Source: Megamerina dolium
Taxonomy: Eukaryota; Arthropoda; Insecta; Diptera; Megamerinidae
Direction: 5' to 3'
Assembly (NCBI GenBank): GCA_963854835.1
Contig: OY978529.1
Coordinates: 4,064,501-4,128,500 of the forward strand
Length of the DNA: 64,000 nt
Shown here: piece by piece, positions 54,641-64,000 of the stretch
Position numbering within the stretch: the stretch's first letter is position 1
Layout: every line of letters starts with the position of its first letter
The notes under the pieces: generated by a model
What the model was told of the DNA's origin: nothing
Databases searched by the model: none
The model's input: the letters and a program-made list of their open reading frames with translations, nothing else
Program-made: the position numbers and the translations under genes

Positions 54641-56508
54641 ACTTACTTACTTACTTACTTATGTGGCCATAACAACCGAATATCGATTTAGGCCGAAAAT
54701 AACATGCTTCGCCAGCCATCTCTGTTCTTCGCTAGCTGGCGCCAGTTAGAAATTCCAAGCGCCGTCAGGTTCTCCAGTACTTGGTCTTTCCACCGGAGGT
54801 TTGGTCTTCCTCTTTTGCGTCGTCCTCCAGAGGGTTCCGAATATAACACCTTCTTAGCTGGAGCGTGTTCTTCCATTCGCTCGACATGACCTAGCCAGCG
54901 CAGCCGCTGGATTTTGATGCGCTTTACTATGTCAATATCGGCATACAGCTCGTACAGCTCATGGTTGTACCTTATTCGGTACTCGCCACCAACGCAAATA
55001 GGTCCAAAGATCTTGCGTAGGACTTTTCTCTCGAAAACTCCAAGTATTCGCTCATCCGAGGTGGAAATTGTCCAGGCTTCAGCGCCATATGTTAGGACAG
55101 GCATGATGAGAGACTTGTAGAGTGTAGTTTTCGTTCTTCGAGAGAGGGCTCGACTTCTCAATTGCTTACTCAGCCCAAAGTAACACCTGTTAGCAAGAGT
55201 TATCCTACGCATGATCTCCAAGCTGACGTCATTACTGCTGTTAATGCTGGTTCCAAGATAGACAAAGTCCCTTACTACTTCAAAAGCGTAGTTGTCAACA
55301 GTGACGTGCTGTCCAAGACGCCGGGACTCTTTGTTTGTTGACACTAGATACTTCGTCTTGCCCTCGTTCACCGTGAGACCCATCCGACGCGACTCTCTTT
55401 CCAACTCTGAGAATGCTGCACTGACTGCTCGCGTGTTCATGCCGATTATGTCAATATCGTCGGCATACGCTAACAGCATGACACTTTTGTTGAAGATAGT
55501 GCCATTATGTCGTAGATCAGCAGCTCGTATTATTTTCTCCATAATAAGATTGAAGAAGTCGCACGATAACGAATCACCTTGTCTGAAACCCCGTTCGGTA
55601 TTAAACGGTGCGGAGAGGTCCTTCCCAATTTTCACTGCACAACGAGAGTTATGCAGTGTCATTCTACAAAGTCGAATGAGCTTTGCAGGAATACCGAACT
55701 CAGACATTGTTGCGTAGAGGTAATCCCTTACCGGACTGTCGAAAGCGGCTTTATAATCAACAAATAGGTGGTGTGTGTCGATCTGTTTTTCTTGGGTCTT
55801 CTCCAGGATTTGGCGCAGTGTGAAAATCTGGTCGATGGTGGATTTACCAGGTCTGAAGCCACACTGATAAGGTCCAATCAGGTTGCTGAGCATAGGCTTC
55901 AATCTTTCACAGAGTACGCTCGATAGAACCTTGTACGCGATGCTCAGGAGACTTATTCCACGGTAGTTGGCGCACATTGTGGGGTCTCCTTTTTTATGTA
56001 CAGGACAGAGAACACTGAGCCTCCAATCATCAGGCATGCTTTCATCCGACCATATTCTGCTTATGAGCTGGTGCATGCGGGTGAGCAGCTCATCGCCTCC
56101 GGTCTTAAACAACTCGGCAGGCAGGCCATCAGCACCTGCAGCTTTGTTGTTCTTCAGCCTTAAAATGGCCGTTTCAACCTCGTCATAGTCGGGTGGTGGA
56201 ACATCAACACCATCATCTGTAATTGGGGTTATCGGGCATTCTCCTCCACTGGCGGAATTGTTCGTAGCATCGCCATTCAGTAACGTGGAGAAGTGTTCCC
56301 TCCATAGGCTCAGTACACTCTGGACATCCGTAACCAGATTCCCATTTCCATCACGACAAGAAGAGGCTCCGGGATTTAAACCTCCACTCAGGCGCTTGAT
56401 CTTTTCAAAGAATTTTCGAGTCTCATTCTTGTCGGTACACATCTCTATCTCCTCACACTCGCGTCTTTCCAACTCCCTCTTCTTGCGCCTGAAGAGACGT
56501 CTCTCTGC
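54641..56508 (-). mobile_element. RTE-type LINE, 5' truncated, RT intact
   Basis: Minus-strand insertion of about 1.87 kb and the best-preserved element in the window. The 3' end (left) is GGTTGTTATGGCCACATAAG followed by a TAAG tetramer tail (54641-54660), a short tandem tail as typical for RTE LINEs. The coding frame is open from the truncation point to the stop at 54688. The endonuclease domain and anything upstream are missing. AAATAAGT occurs at 54632-54639 and 56509-56516 and may be the target duplication, though it partly resembles the tail itself. Parent family of the fragments at 7.0, 7.3, 15.1, 28.2, 37.7, 44.7, 48.9, 53.1 and 61.9 kb. Confidence 0.88.
54688..56472 (-). CDS. RTE-type reverse transcriptase ORF (partial, N-terminus lost)
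   Basis: 594 codons, uninterrupted. Reverse transcriptase that primes cDNA synthesis at the insertion site. Residues 1-30 are a charged linker normally between endonuclease and RT; the same frame stays open upstream to about 56508, so the Met is only the first available one. NKAAGADGLPAELF (109-122) and CPVHKKGDP (156-164) are fingers blocks. CGFRPGKST is at 204-212. Motif A FVDYKAAFDS (237-246) carries Asp239. Motif B RGFRQGDSLS is at 294-303. Motif C YADD (336-339) is intact. VYLGTSI (404-410) and the C-terminal LTYGAEAWTIS, RWLGHVERMEE and GRPNLRWKDQVLENL blocks match the RTE layout. Full family proteins also have an N-terminal APE-type endonuclease, absent here, so this copy should not transpose alone. 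The lack of any stop suggests recent insertion. Confidence 0.88.
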   Translation of the reverse strand: MERRECEEIEMCTDKNETRKFFEKIKRLSGGLNPGASSCRDGNGNLVTDVQSVLSLWREHFSTLLNGDATNNSASGGECPITPITDDGVDVPPPDYDEVETAILRLKNNKAAGADGLPAELFKTGGDELLTRMHQLISRIWSDESMPDDWRLSVLCPVHKKGDPTMCANYRGISLLSIAYKVLSSVLCERLKPMLSNLIGPYQCGFRPGKSTIDQIFTLRQILEKTQEKQIDTHHLFVDYKAAFDSPVRDYLYATMSEFGIPAKLIRLCRMTLHNSRCAVKIGKDLSAPFNTERGFRQGDSLSCDFFNLIMEKIIRAADLRHNGTIFNKSVMLLAYADDIDIIGMNTRAVSAAFSELERESRRMGLTVNEGKTKYLVSTNKESRRLGQHVTVDNYAFEVVRDFVYLGTSINSSNDVSLEIMRRITLANRCYFGLSKQLRSRALSRRTKTTLYKSLIMPVLTYGAEAWTISTSDERILGVFERKVLRKIFGPICVGGEYRIRYNHELYELYADIDIVKRIKIQRLRWLGHVERMEEHAPAKKVLYSEPSGGRRKRGRPNLRWKDQVLENLTALGISNWRQLAKNRDGWRSMLFSA

Positions 56509-56516
56509 AAATAAGT

Positions 56517-56935
56517 AATAGTGATAAAAAAGGTAGCCAAAAAGAGAGAGTGAGATAGAGACAAGGATAAAGCGAATACTAAACGAAAAAGATTAAAGGG
56601 AGCGTGTCTCAAAATCTATTAACACAGCATTTTAGCCGACTTTGAAAAAAGTAGAGGGTTAACAATACGATTTTTTTTTTATATTACTTCCATCATAATC
56701 TACCGACATTTTTTTGTTGGGTAGTAAATGCTTCCGCTCAGATATTTATAAAATATTTATGAGCTTAGATTCTTTGGATATGTACTGCATAGCTTTTAAA
56801 GTGACTAAATTAATTTTCAAAATTCTGGGTCAAAATATGAAATGAATACCGTTTTTTGAATCAAAATTATCAATGAAAATTCAGTATAAAAATTTAAAAA
56901 ATAGGAGGAACATCAGTAAATAATACCACAGTTTC
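56517..56935. other. spacer
   Basis: No gene or clear repeat; AT-rich. Confidence 0.45.
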
Positions 56936-56939
56936 TTAG

Positions 56940-58950
56940 CATCAGCTCCGAGTGGGATAAAATATATGACTGACCCCCATTAATCTTTTCTTCACAACAT
57001 TTTCTCGGAAAATGCCTACTCACATTTTAGAGGCGCTCCAAAAGAAAGGGTTGGTCATACATTTCACTGATCTACCACCGATTGCTGGATAATTATGGAG
57101 TTCTTTGCCGATTTTTAGATGCATTAAAAATCACTTTGCAGGAAAGCATATCTCAACAGTAAAAGTAGGATGGAAGTACATATAATCTTAAAAAACTTGG
57201 GTAGTAAAAATAAATTGGGGTAGGTCAAATTTTAACTCTGTAGGAGGACTCTGGGAGTATTGGGAGCGAAATGTATGTATGAAAACGTCAACGTTTTTTT
57301 AAGACTCTTCTTAAACACTAAACATAGAGAGTAGGTGTGTTTAGTAAAAATGGTAAGTGGTAAAAATTAAAGGGAATCAATTATATATTTTATTCCTGTC
57401 GGAGCACTTTGGGAGTGTTAGGAGCGAAACTTATGTATGAAGGCGTCAATTTTGTATGGGAGCCTCCTTGGAGACTAAAGGTATGAGGTGTGAATAGTTA
57501 GAATTAATGGTAGTTGATTTTAGTGGTAATTATTGTACCTCTTAAGAGGCACTCTGAGAGCGTTGGGTGCGAAATCTATGTGTAACAACATAAAATTTGT
57601 AAGGGAGCTTTCCTAAAAAGCCAAAATGGGGAGTGGGTAAGTTCAGAAAAAATGTTAAACAGTAAATATTAATTGGGGTCAGTCAAAAAGTGTATCCCTC
57701 TATGAGTATCATGAGAGTATTGGAAGTAAAATTTATATATAAAAACGTCGATATTGCAGGCCAGTATCCTTAGAGACTAAAGATAGAAAGTAGATATATT
57801 AAAAAAAAAAAAAAATTTGAATAGTTAGAATTGGTGGTAGACAGATATATGTATATTTTACCCTTGTATGGACACTCTGAGAACATTGGGAGCGAAATTT
57901 ATGGATAACAATGTCAATTTTGAACGGTAGCCTCCCTAAACAGCAAAGATAGTTAGAGGGGCGTACCAATAAGCACAGAAATCAAAATGCGCAAATGGAC
58001 CTGGATTGGTCACACTCTGTGTAGAGAGGATGACAACATAGTAAAAATGGCGTTTCATAGAATCCTCAAGGGAGCCAACAACCTGGCCGCCCAGGCCAAA
58101 CAAGCCTTCGATTCTACCCAATATTCTGATTAGGAGCAATATTTTGGATGCGACCCTGTTTTCATTTGTAAAACATGTAAAATATGTATTGTATGTGATT
58201 TTTGTGTTGTATCTGAAATGTCAAGGAAATAAAAAAAAAAAAAAAAAAATATGGGAGAGGGTATATTTGGAGGTCGGTCATACATTTTCTCCCTTCATGG
58301 GCGCTCTGAGAGCGTTGGGAGCAAAATTTATAAATAACAACGTAAATTTTGCAAGGTAGCCTTCCTAAGGAGCAGAGACAGGGAGAGGGTATATTTAGAA
58401 GAACTATTGACTAGTAAAAATTATTGGAGGTCAGTCATCTCTCTATGGGCACTTTGGTAGCGTTAAGAGTGAAATGTGTGTTGAAAACCGCTTATTTCGT
58501 AGCGAAGCCTCCATAAGTATCAAAGATAGCTTTGAAAAAATGTTGAAAGCTAAATTTATAGCGGGGCAGTCATAAACTGTATCCGCCTATGAGCATCATG
58601 GGAGCGTTTGAAGTAGGATTTATATATAAAAATGTCAATTTTGGAGGCCAGCCTCTCAAAAATGTGAAGATATGGTATAGATGTGTTCAGAAAAAATGTT
58701 GAGAAGAAAAAAAGTAATGTGGGGCGGTCATACTCTTTAGCCTTCTAAGGATAGTCTGGAATTGATGGGATCAAATTTTTTGCATAAAACGTAAATGTTG
58801 TAGGGCAGCGTCTGCAAGGACTAAAGATAGAGAATATTAGATGGAAAAAATTAGTTGGGGGGTTGGTCATACATTTTAATCCTCCAGTGACGATAATGCA
58901 TATTTTAAGGAATGTTTCAACTTGGGCAAAGCCAAGGCCACATTTGGGTA
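56940..58950. repeat. degenerate tandem repeat family B, copy 2
   Basis: Roughly nine diverged units of about 143-165 bp. Each holds an AACGTCAATTTTG-like word (about 57282, 57443, 57586, 57744, 57908, then 58338, 58485, 58630, 58788), a CACTCTGAGAGCGTTGGGAG-like word, and a GTTCAGAAAAAATG/GGGGTCAGTCAT block. The gap between 57908 and 58338 is explained by the LINE tail at 57955-58249. Shared blocks show it is the same family as 39.15-40.2 kb. No coding capacity. Confidence 0.75.
57955..58249 (+). mobile_element. RTE-like LINE tail with poly(A)
   Basis: Plus strand reads EIKMRKWTWIGHTLCREDDN, then ANNLAAQAKQAFDSTQYSD and a stop. A ~90-bp 3' untranslated part, an AATAAA and about 18 A follow. 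RKWTWIGHTL is the RTE-like C-terminal motif (compare REWKWIGHTIRK at 22.0 kb). The segment GRPRKTW...RVRW expected downstream is missing. It interrupts tandem family B; target duplication unclear. Confidence 0.75.
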
Positions 58951-58954
58951 TAGC

Positions 58955-59060
58955 AAATCTCAAATAGGTGTAGAAATATTCATTTTATCTGCTGGACAAG
59001 ACGATTTTCTATTTTTTTCTTGTATGTACAATTTTTTTAATGTCAGTATGAGGCTGACTG
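58955..59060. other. short spacer
   Basis: No recognised content. Confidence 0.4.
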
Positions 59061-59064
59061 GCTG

Positions 59065-59405
59065 TCATAACTGAGCGACATCCAGGCAGCTATCAAAGCA
59101 CTCAAATCTCATCAAGTTACATCAAAACTGGTGATGGAGTGCATTGAAAAACTGAACATCCTGGGCCAACTCAACCAGGTGTGGATTCTATGGGTTCCGG
59201 GGCATGTATTGATCAATGGAAATGAAATGGCAGATAAGCTTGCCAGGAAAAGAGCATCAACTCCATTTGTAAGGCCCGAACCATTTTATGAATTAGGATC
59301 GGGTAAAATCTCCCGTATCATCTGGGAAGAAGAGGATATAAAAAGAGGTTTATACTGGGAAAACTTTCCGGAGTTTACGCTACGAGAACTATATGAACCG
59401 TAAAT
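59065..59405 (+). pseudogene. RNase H LINE fragment
   Basis: Plus-strand piece of RNase H: SDIQAAIKALKSHQVTSKLV (the third catalytic Asp block normally reads SDSQAA), then the 90-codon frame 59131-59403 with ILWVPGHVLINGNEMADKLA (His and last Asp) and TPFVRPEPFYELGSGK. It ends WENFPEFTLRELYEP. No stop inside this piece. Same family as 41131-41515, judged by the PEPF block. Confidence 0.75.
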
Positions 59406-59769
59406 ACGTTTTAATTCAAAGCACATCTAGTTTGTTTCAATTTTGTTTACAAATTCATATAATTTTTCAGATTATTCTAATATTTGCAGGCAATTAGTTG
59501 ATCATTTCTTATTTCGTGCCGACATAAAAAAATTAGTATTGACTATTTGCAATTTTTTTGAAGGCGGCGCAGTTTTTCCTCAAGAAAAAAACTTGTTTGT
59601 TTTTATTTTGCACCTCTAATAAATATTTCGAACTACGGTTAAGGGGATGGTGCAAAGCAAAAAAGCAACAACAACAACAACAAGACAAATTTGAATGAAA
59701 ATTGCGGAACTTTTCATACGTTTTTATTGCACTCATAAATAAATTTGTTGTTTTCATGAATATTAACGT

Positions 59770-59801
<32 letters not shown>

Positions 59802-60585
59802 TTATTGTTATGTACATATATTTTGCGACAATAAGAATTATGTTAATTGTGCTTCATGTCAATTTAAATCAAGTCAAAAGTTCTTCTTCGTCTTCATGAA
59901 ATTTTTTGCAATTTTTTTCTCTTTCTCTCTCGTCAATCATCAGCAATACTACGAGTAGGTATGGTATTGTCAAATTTTGCTTAAATTGCAAAATTGTCGT
60001 TTATTATTGTTAATGGTTTGTTGTTGGTTGCATTTTATACAAATTTTTATTATTATTATTATGAATATATATTTTTTTTCTGCTTATTGTGCATCCTCCA
60101 TACAATGATAATTTACTGTGGTACGGGTGAACATTGCAATTAACATTGTCGTTATGTTTTTGGTTTCGGTTCTGAGTGATTTAATGTGAATTTTACGTAT
60201 GCAGAGTCTATAAGTGCAATATAAAAGTATGAAATATATAGAAAAATTTTTCAATTTTAAAAGCCTGCCGAAAAAATCATAAACAAATGGAGAACAAAAA
60301 ATGATTTTATTATGATGGTCAATTAGTTTGACATTTTACAAGTATTGGGGAGGTGGGTGGACCTGAATGTATACGTATGAACGATGACGATATGCTTGTT
60401 ATTGTGTTCAAACGCTGCTGACGCTGCTATTGATTATAGTCATAAGGGGCAACAATACCTCATAGTGACCCAAAATGTGTATTGTTGCTGAAAGTGTTTT
60501 TTTCTCAATATTTAGATAGCCTTCTATCTGTTATCGACTGCAATCGGCAACATTCCGAACATTTTTGCCATCTTTCGGCTTTAAT
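59405..60585. other. spacer
   Basis: CAA and GTT/GCT-rich tracts near 59668-59685 and 59771-59808 and ATT repeats near 60045-60062. Open frames are translations of these tracts. No gene. Confidence 0.5.
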
Positions 60586-60589
60586 TCTC

Positions 60590-61345
60590 CTGTTGGTTGG
60601 TTGCAGACCCGAATCTGCGGCTAAATCCTGGTCACCCCCTGAGGCTGAGCTCGGTAGACTTTGCTTCCGCATTTTCACTGATGGCACCAGGACTGAAGAT
60701 GGTTCTGGTTCTGGAGTTTTCGTGGAAACTGAAGGAACTCAACTGTTCGTTGCCCTTGGTATGTATGCATCTGTCTTTCAGGCAGAGGTGTATGCAGTAC
60801 AGAAGACAATGGATTATACCGTGGACAAGAGGCTGAAAGGCAAGTCTATTTGTGTCTGCAGTGACCGTCAGGCTGCGCTGCTGGCCTTGGACAACCCTAT
60901 CACCACTTCCAAGATAGTGGAGTTCTTCAAATCAAGGCAAAATTATGTCGGAAGACATTGTAGTTTATCGCTGATGTGGGTCCCTGGTCACATGGGAATC
61001 GTAGGCAATGAGACCTCTGATGCATTAGCAAGAGAAGGTTCTGCGGCTGATTTAATCAGCCCTGAGTCTGCTTTGCCACTACCCGCTGGAGCCATCAAGG
61101 CCACGGTCAACAGATGAACGCATTTCCTCCCATCTCTAGGCAGAGGTGCTTGCAGAATGCTAGTCGGCTCGGTAACAGACCACAATCTATGGGCAAAGTA
61201 CATGGAAAAGGTAGGACTAGGCGGAAGTGTACTGTTCCCAACCTGTGAAGAAGAAGATGAGACGGCGGACCACTTTTTGTGTATGTGTGTCCTGCTTTCG
61301 CTCGAATCAGGTTTAAGGTCTTTGGCACGCACGTGCTGAGAGCCG
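60590..61345 (+). pseudogene. LINE RNase H domain with all catalytic residues, plus C-terminal knuckle
   Basis: A 211-codon frame (60482-61117) holds a complete RNase H: FTDGTRTEDGSGSG (Asp67), SVFQAEVYA (Glu102), CSDRQAALLAL (Asp128) and WVPGHMGIVGNETSDALA (His170, Asp180). Numbering is from the Met at 60482, but homology starts near residue 42, so that Met is not the real start. A stop at 61115 and a frame change follow, then PTCEEEDETADHFLCMCVLL (61240-61300), the Cys/His C-terminal knuckle of RNase H LINEs. RT and upstream parts are missing. The enzyme domain would act on RNA-DNA hybrids in the parent LINE. Expression is not suggested by anything here. Confidence 0.8.
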
Positions 61346-61349
61346 AAAC

Positions 61350-61720
61350 TCTTGGGTCTTTAGCACCACAGGATCTATTTCGATTTCTTTGGAGAACGGA
61401 TAGATTTAAAACACAATAAAATGGAAGTTCGAGCGCAGTACAATGGACCACTAAATGTCTGAGTGCTGCGCTTGATTTCTTATTGTTCCAAAAAAACAAT
61501 TATTTTAACAAAATTCGTCATAGGTCATAGGAACATAGTATAAACAATGAGAAATTGAGAGGTTTGTGTCCAGAAGCACACTTTGAGCAATAGCTACAGA
61601 ATTCGCAGTTGAATGCACGTCTCAGCATCCACAGAAACTGTTGCGGTGGTTACGTGAAATGTCAGACCAACAAATAGCCAAAATCGTTGACATCACAGAC
61701 GCATTCCGGATTGCAGAATT
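61350..61720. other. spacer
   Basis: No recognised content apart from a short piece near 61400-61480 that may still be LINE 3' sequence. Confidence 0.4.
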
Positions 61721-61724
61721 CTTC

Positions 61725-61900
61725 TTTCTGCGCGCGATCACAGAGCTCTTTTAAAAATGCCAATTGTTAGCCGACAGGTCAGTACCCTTTAAATGAATAC
61801 TTTTTTTGCTATGAAATAGATTGTAATCGCAGTTAAAATTTAAGACTCTTGTGCAGAAAATCATCGCACTAACCAACTAAGGTGTATCGCGCATCCGATT
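61725..61900 (-). mobile_element. decayed tRNA-derived SINE
   Basis: Minus-strand remnant recognised by collinear blocks: CACAGAGCTCTTTTAAAAATG, TTGTTAGCCGACAGGT, and the antisense of the tRNA-like head (ATCGCACTAACCAACTAAGG) at the right. B box degenerate. Oldest-looking SINE of the set. Confidence 0.6.
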
Positions 61901-61904
61901 ATCA

Positions 61905-62020
61905 TAACCGATTTCGATCGATTTTAGCCGACTGTAAAATGTTTCGTCGCTATATTTCGCTAGCTGGACCCTGATGTAAATTCTAAGCGCGGACGGGTTT
62001 TCAATTATTGGGATCTAACA
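61905..62020 (-). pseudogene. RTE LINE 3' remnant
   Basis: Antisense match to the last ~110 bp of the RTE coding end: ATCGATTTTAGCCGA, TTCGCTAGCTGGACCC, TCTAAGCGCGGACGGGTTTT. Compare 54680-54790. Confidence 0.6.
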
Positions 62021-62184
62021 CCGGATTTTGAACTTAATACTTCGTCTGTGTGTGCCAGCAATTCTCGTTTTGTTTCGACATCCAATCAAGTGCACCACTC
62101 GGACGGTAACAGGCCCTTTATATTTACTTCATCTGAGGTCCTTTTTGATATGCTTTAAATCTGGTAGATTTAACAAGAAATCAA

Positions 62185-62400
62185 TAAAGATCTTTGGTGT
62201 TATTGAGGGTTAACATACCTTTATCTAAGACCTCAAACATAATTCGACAAAAAGCAGAACAGACGCACATGAAGTGGTTCGTCGCCTTTTCGTTGTCCTG
62301 ACAATATAGGCAGAGTACACTGACTTCATGTGACTTGCCCAAATTTATAGGCTGATTAGTTGTTCTGCAGTTCCTTCTGCTCAAAGGCAGAAGGATGCCT
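62185..62400 (-). pseudogene. LINE C-terminal knuckle fragment
   Basis: Minus-strand 67-codon frame with RRNCRTTNQPINLGKSHEVS, CLYCQDNEKATNHFMCVC (Cys/His knuckle) and a short tail. The pattern matches C-terminal ends of RNase H-bearing LINEs, as at 61.25 and 26.95 kb. Too short to assign to a family. Confidence 0.6.
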
Positions 62401-62603
62401 AATAGACCTCTTTCGGCCTAACAAATCAACTTATAGAAGGAAGCAGTCCAACTGTTAAATCTGTCCATAGTAGCTTTAGAATGAAGTCCGAATGCGACTT
62501 CTTCATGAATTTCTTCATGAATTGTTTGCATTAATACCAGCCTGATAGCAGCCCTATTTCATTAGCAAATGCTTCACTATATACTGGGTAATATATGTGG
62601 TTG

Positions 62604-62915
62604 ATGTAGTTACTGGGTTGGCCTTCTGATCCCTAGGTAGTGGAATCAAACCCCGACTGTGAAAACTTTAATATCAATAAGATTTTTCTTTCGAACGATA
62701 CTCACCTGTCATTAAGCAATTGGCAATTGGCATGAAAAATGCTTCTTAGAAAGCTCTGTGACAAATCTCAGAAAAAAAAAGATGTTACAAGAGTTTTGCC
62801 GTTCGGAACCGGCTAAAATAAGTAGGTCCCTTCTAATACACGCAAAACAGTACTGTATGAGAAGCTCGATCAAAGGGCCCTTGGGGCCCTAGGAGTGTCA
62901 CATATTTAGAAGTAC
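62604..62915 (+). mobile_element. tRNA-derived SINE, near full length
   Basis: Plus-strand copy: head GATGTAGTTACTGGGTTGG (A box decayed) and GGAATCAAACCCCG (B box), body with CTTTCGAACGATACTCACC and GCCGTTCGGAACCGGC. The 3' end is CCCTTGGGGCCCTAGGAGTG followed by TCACATATTT, the GTGCCACAT subtype. No clear target duplication. Confidence 0.82.
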
Positions 62916-62919
62916 CTGG

Positions 62920-63829
62920 GCTCCGTCAACCAAACAATAACCCGTTGCAGATGTGCATTTACTTGTGAATTTTCTGCTCTGGGTCATCCGTCAATAGGTT
63001 GATCTCATAAAATTACTCATCATTTCTGAGAGCGGCAAATAAATATTTGAATATCGCAGATAAAATATGACGTACAACAACAACATAAAATATAAATTGT
63101 ATTGCTATAATTATTTGTCATTCTCATTGTTGTCATTTTTATTAATTTTTTTACAAGTAATAAGAATTTCGTAAAATGAAATAATAAAGACAAAATAAAA
63201 AAATAATTAAAGGCGTCAGGCAACTGATGCCCAATTTATACATTGTTTTAATGGATTGACTGTATGCGTATTCATAAATATTATGAATATGTGGGTGGTT
63301 GATGGCTGATGAAGAACAATTAAATGAGGTGGTAGGGCAAGACTGAGTGAAGTATGAGTGTTAAAAATGTAAAACCATTGTTGGTCATTTTGTCATATGA
63401 GTAGTATCAAATGTAAAGGGTGTGTTTTAAAGTTTTCTTATTTTTATCTTTTCAATAACAGCTATTTGGTATATGGGTTTTGTGCTCGCGCCATTGAAGT
63501 AACAGTAAGCACCTTTGATGATTGATACCTTAAGTTTAGGTTGAGTTAGGTTAAACTGGGTGGATCCCTAGCTTCTATAGAACGACTTTCAATAGGGCAT
63601 CATATATAGACTCTAAAAGGTTTCTAGTGAAACCAAAATGAATAGACCTAGTTACGAGTTGTCGAGACTTGTAGAGCTTGAAAATTTCAACATTCAACAT
63701 GAACTCCATCAGAGCTGTCCTGTCCAAATCCCTACCTCAACTAGATCTATGAACTCTGGGGCTTCTAAACAATTTAGTCTAGTTTTATTTAATGTTGTAC
63801 AGCTACAGAGTAGAGTTCGAAAAGACAGT

Positions 63830-63865
<36 letters not shown>

Positions 63866-64000
63866 CTGCTGAGTTTGAAAATTGGAGAGCTCGAAGGAGT
63901 ATTTTGGATATATTTGGTGCTTTTACTTTAAGAAGTCCAAAATGACACACAAATCCAGGAATCGCTCTGAATTAGAGTCTATTTGAACAATACACTTCGG
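62920..64000. other. spacer to window end
   Basis: No gene recognised. Contains CAACAA near 63077-63083 and (AT)n at 63832-63862. The segment 63540-63760 is less AT-rich and could be a LINE remnant, but I could not match it. Confidence 0.45.
63832..63862. repeat. (AT)n microsatellite, ~15 units
   Basis: Perfect AT tract of about 31 bp. Confidence 0.9.

Noticed and set aside
55292..55717. 141-codon plus-strand ORF
   Set aside because: Antisense shadow of the intact RTE reverse transcriptase on the minus strand.

Overview
The window reads as AT-rich intergenic or intronic DNA of a higher fly. A tephritid fruit fly (Bactrocera, Zeugodacus, Anastrepha or Rhagoletis type) is my best guess. The reasons are DD41D 'rosa'-type mariners (a type first described from Ceratitis rosa), DD34D and DD37D mariners, RTE, Jockey and RNase H-bearing LINEs, and abundant (CAA)n/(GTT)n, (CA)n and (GAT)n microsatellites. 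The species call is inference. I found no host gene, no convincing host exon and no standalone tRNA or rRNA gene. The long spacers look like introns or intergenic DNA around a large gene.

Layout. 0-7.7 kb: Jockey LINE remnant, a complete-ended DD41D mariner (1785-3053), a DD34D mariner (4366-5510), a DD37D (maT) remnant and RTE LINE tails. 9.2-11.4 kb: a 153-bp tandem array with a very young 306-bp higher-order repeat. 11.6-17.2 kb: a tRNA-derived SINE with perfect target duplications, more mariner copies and a ~360-bp tandem repeat. 18.7-28.7 kb: two RNase H LINE remnants, a second RTE-like LINE, a DD41D mariner split by a MITE, and more SINEs. 29.6-38.7 kb: DD41D mariner (with a SINE piece inside), a second DD34D family, a SINE, an internally deleted mariner and a broken RTE. 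38.7-46.2 kb: RNase H LINE pieces, a second tandem-repeat family, the second MITE copy beside another DD41D mariner, and another 153-bp array. 47.7-53.7 kb: a 143-bp mariner deletion derivative, RTE tails and a third 153-bp array with a ~461-bp trimeric higher-order repeat. 54.6-56.5 kb: the only long intact ORF, a 594-aa RTE-type reverse transcriptase (5' truncated). 56.9-64 kb: the second tandem family again, RNase H LINE pieces, one with a complete set of catalytic residues, and decayed SINEs.

The elements interact as nested layers. SINEs and MITEs sit in or beside mariners, LINE tails sit in tandem arrays, and RTE 3' tails are themselves short tandem repeats. The most interesting material is non-coding: (i) a dense tRNA-derived SINE family (about eight loci) with T-rich 3' tails and, in two copies, perfect 13-14 bp target duplications; (ii) a ~500-525 bp TA-flanked MITE whose terminal repeat is partly repeated inside the element; (iii) ~153-bp arrays at three sites that appear to be the inside of a dispersed element, because two share a leader and a terminal segment, with different higher-order structures at two of the sites.
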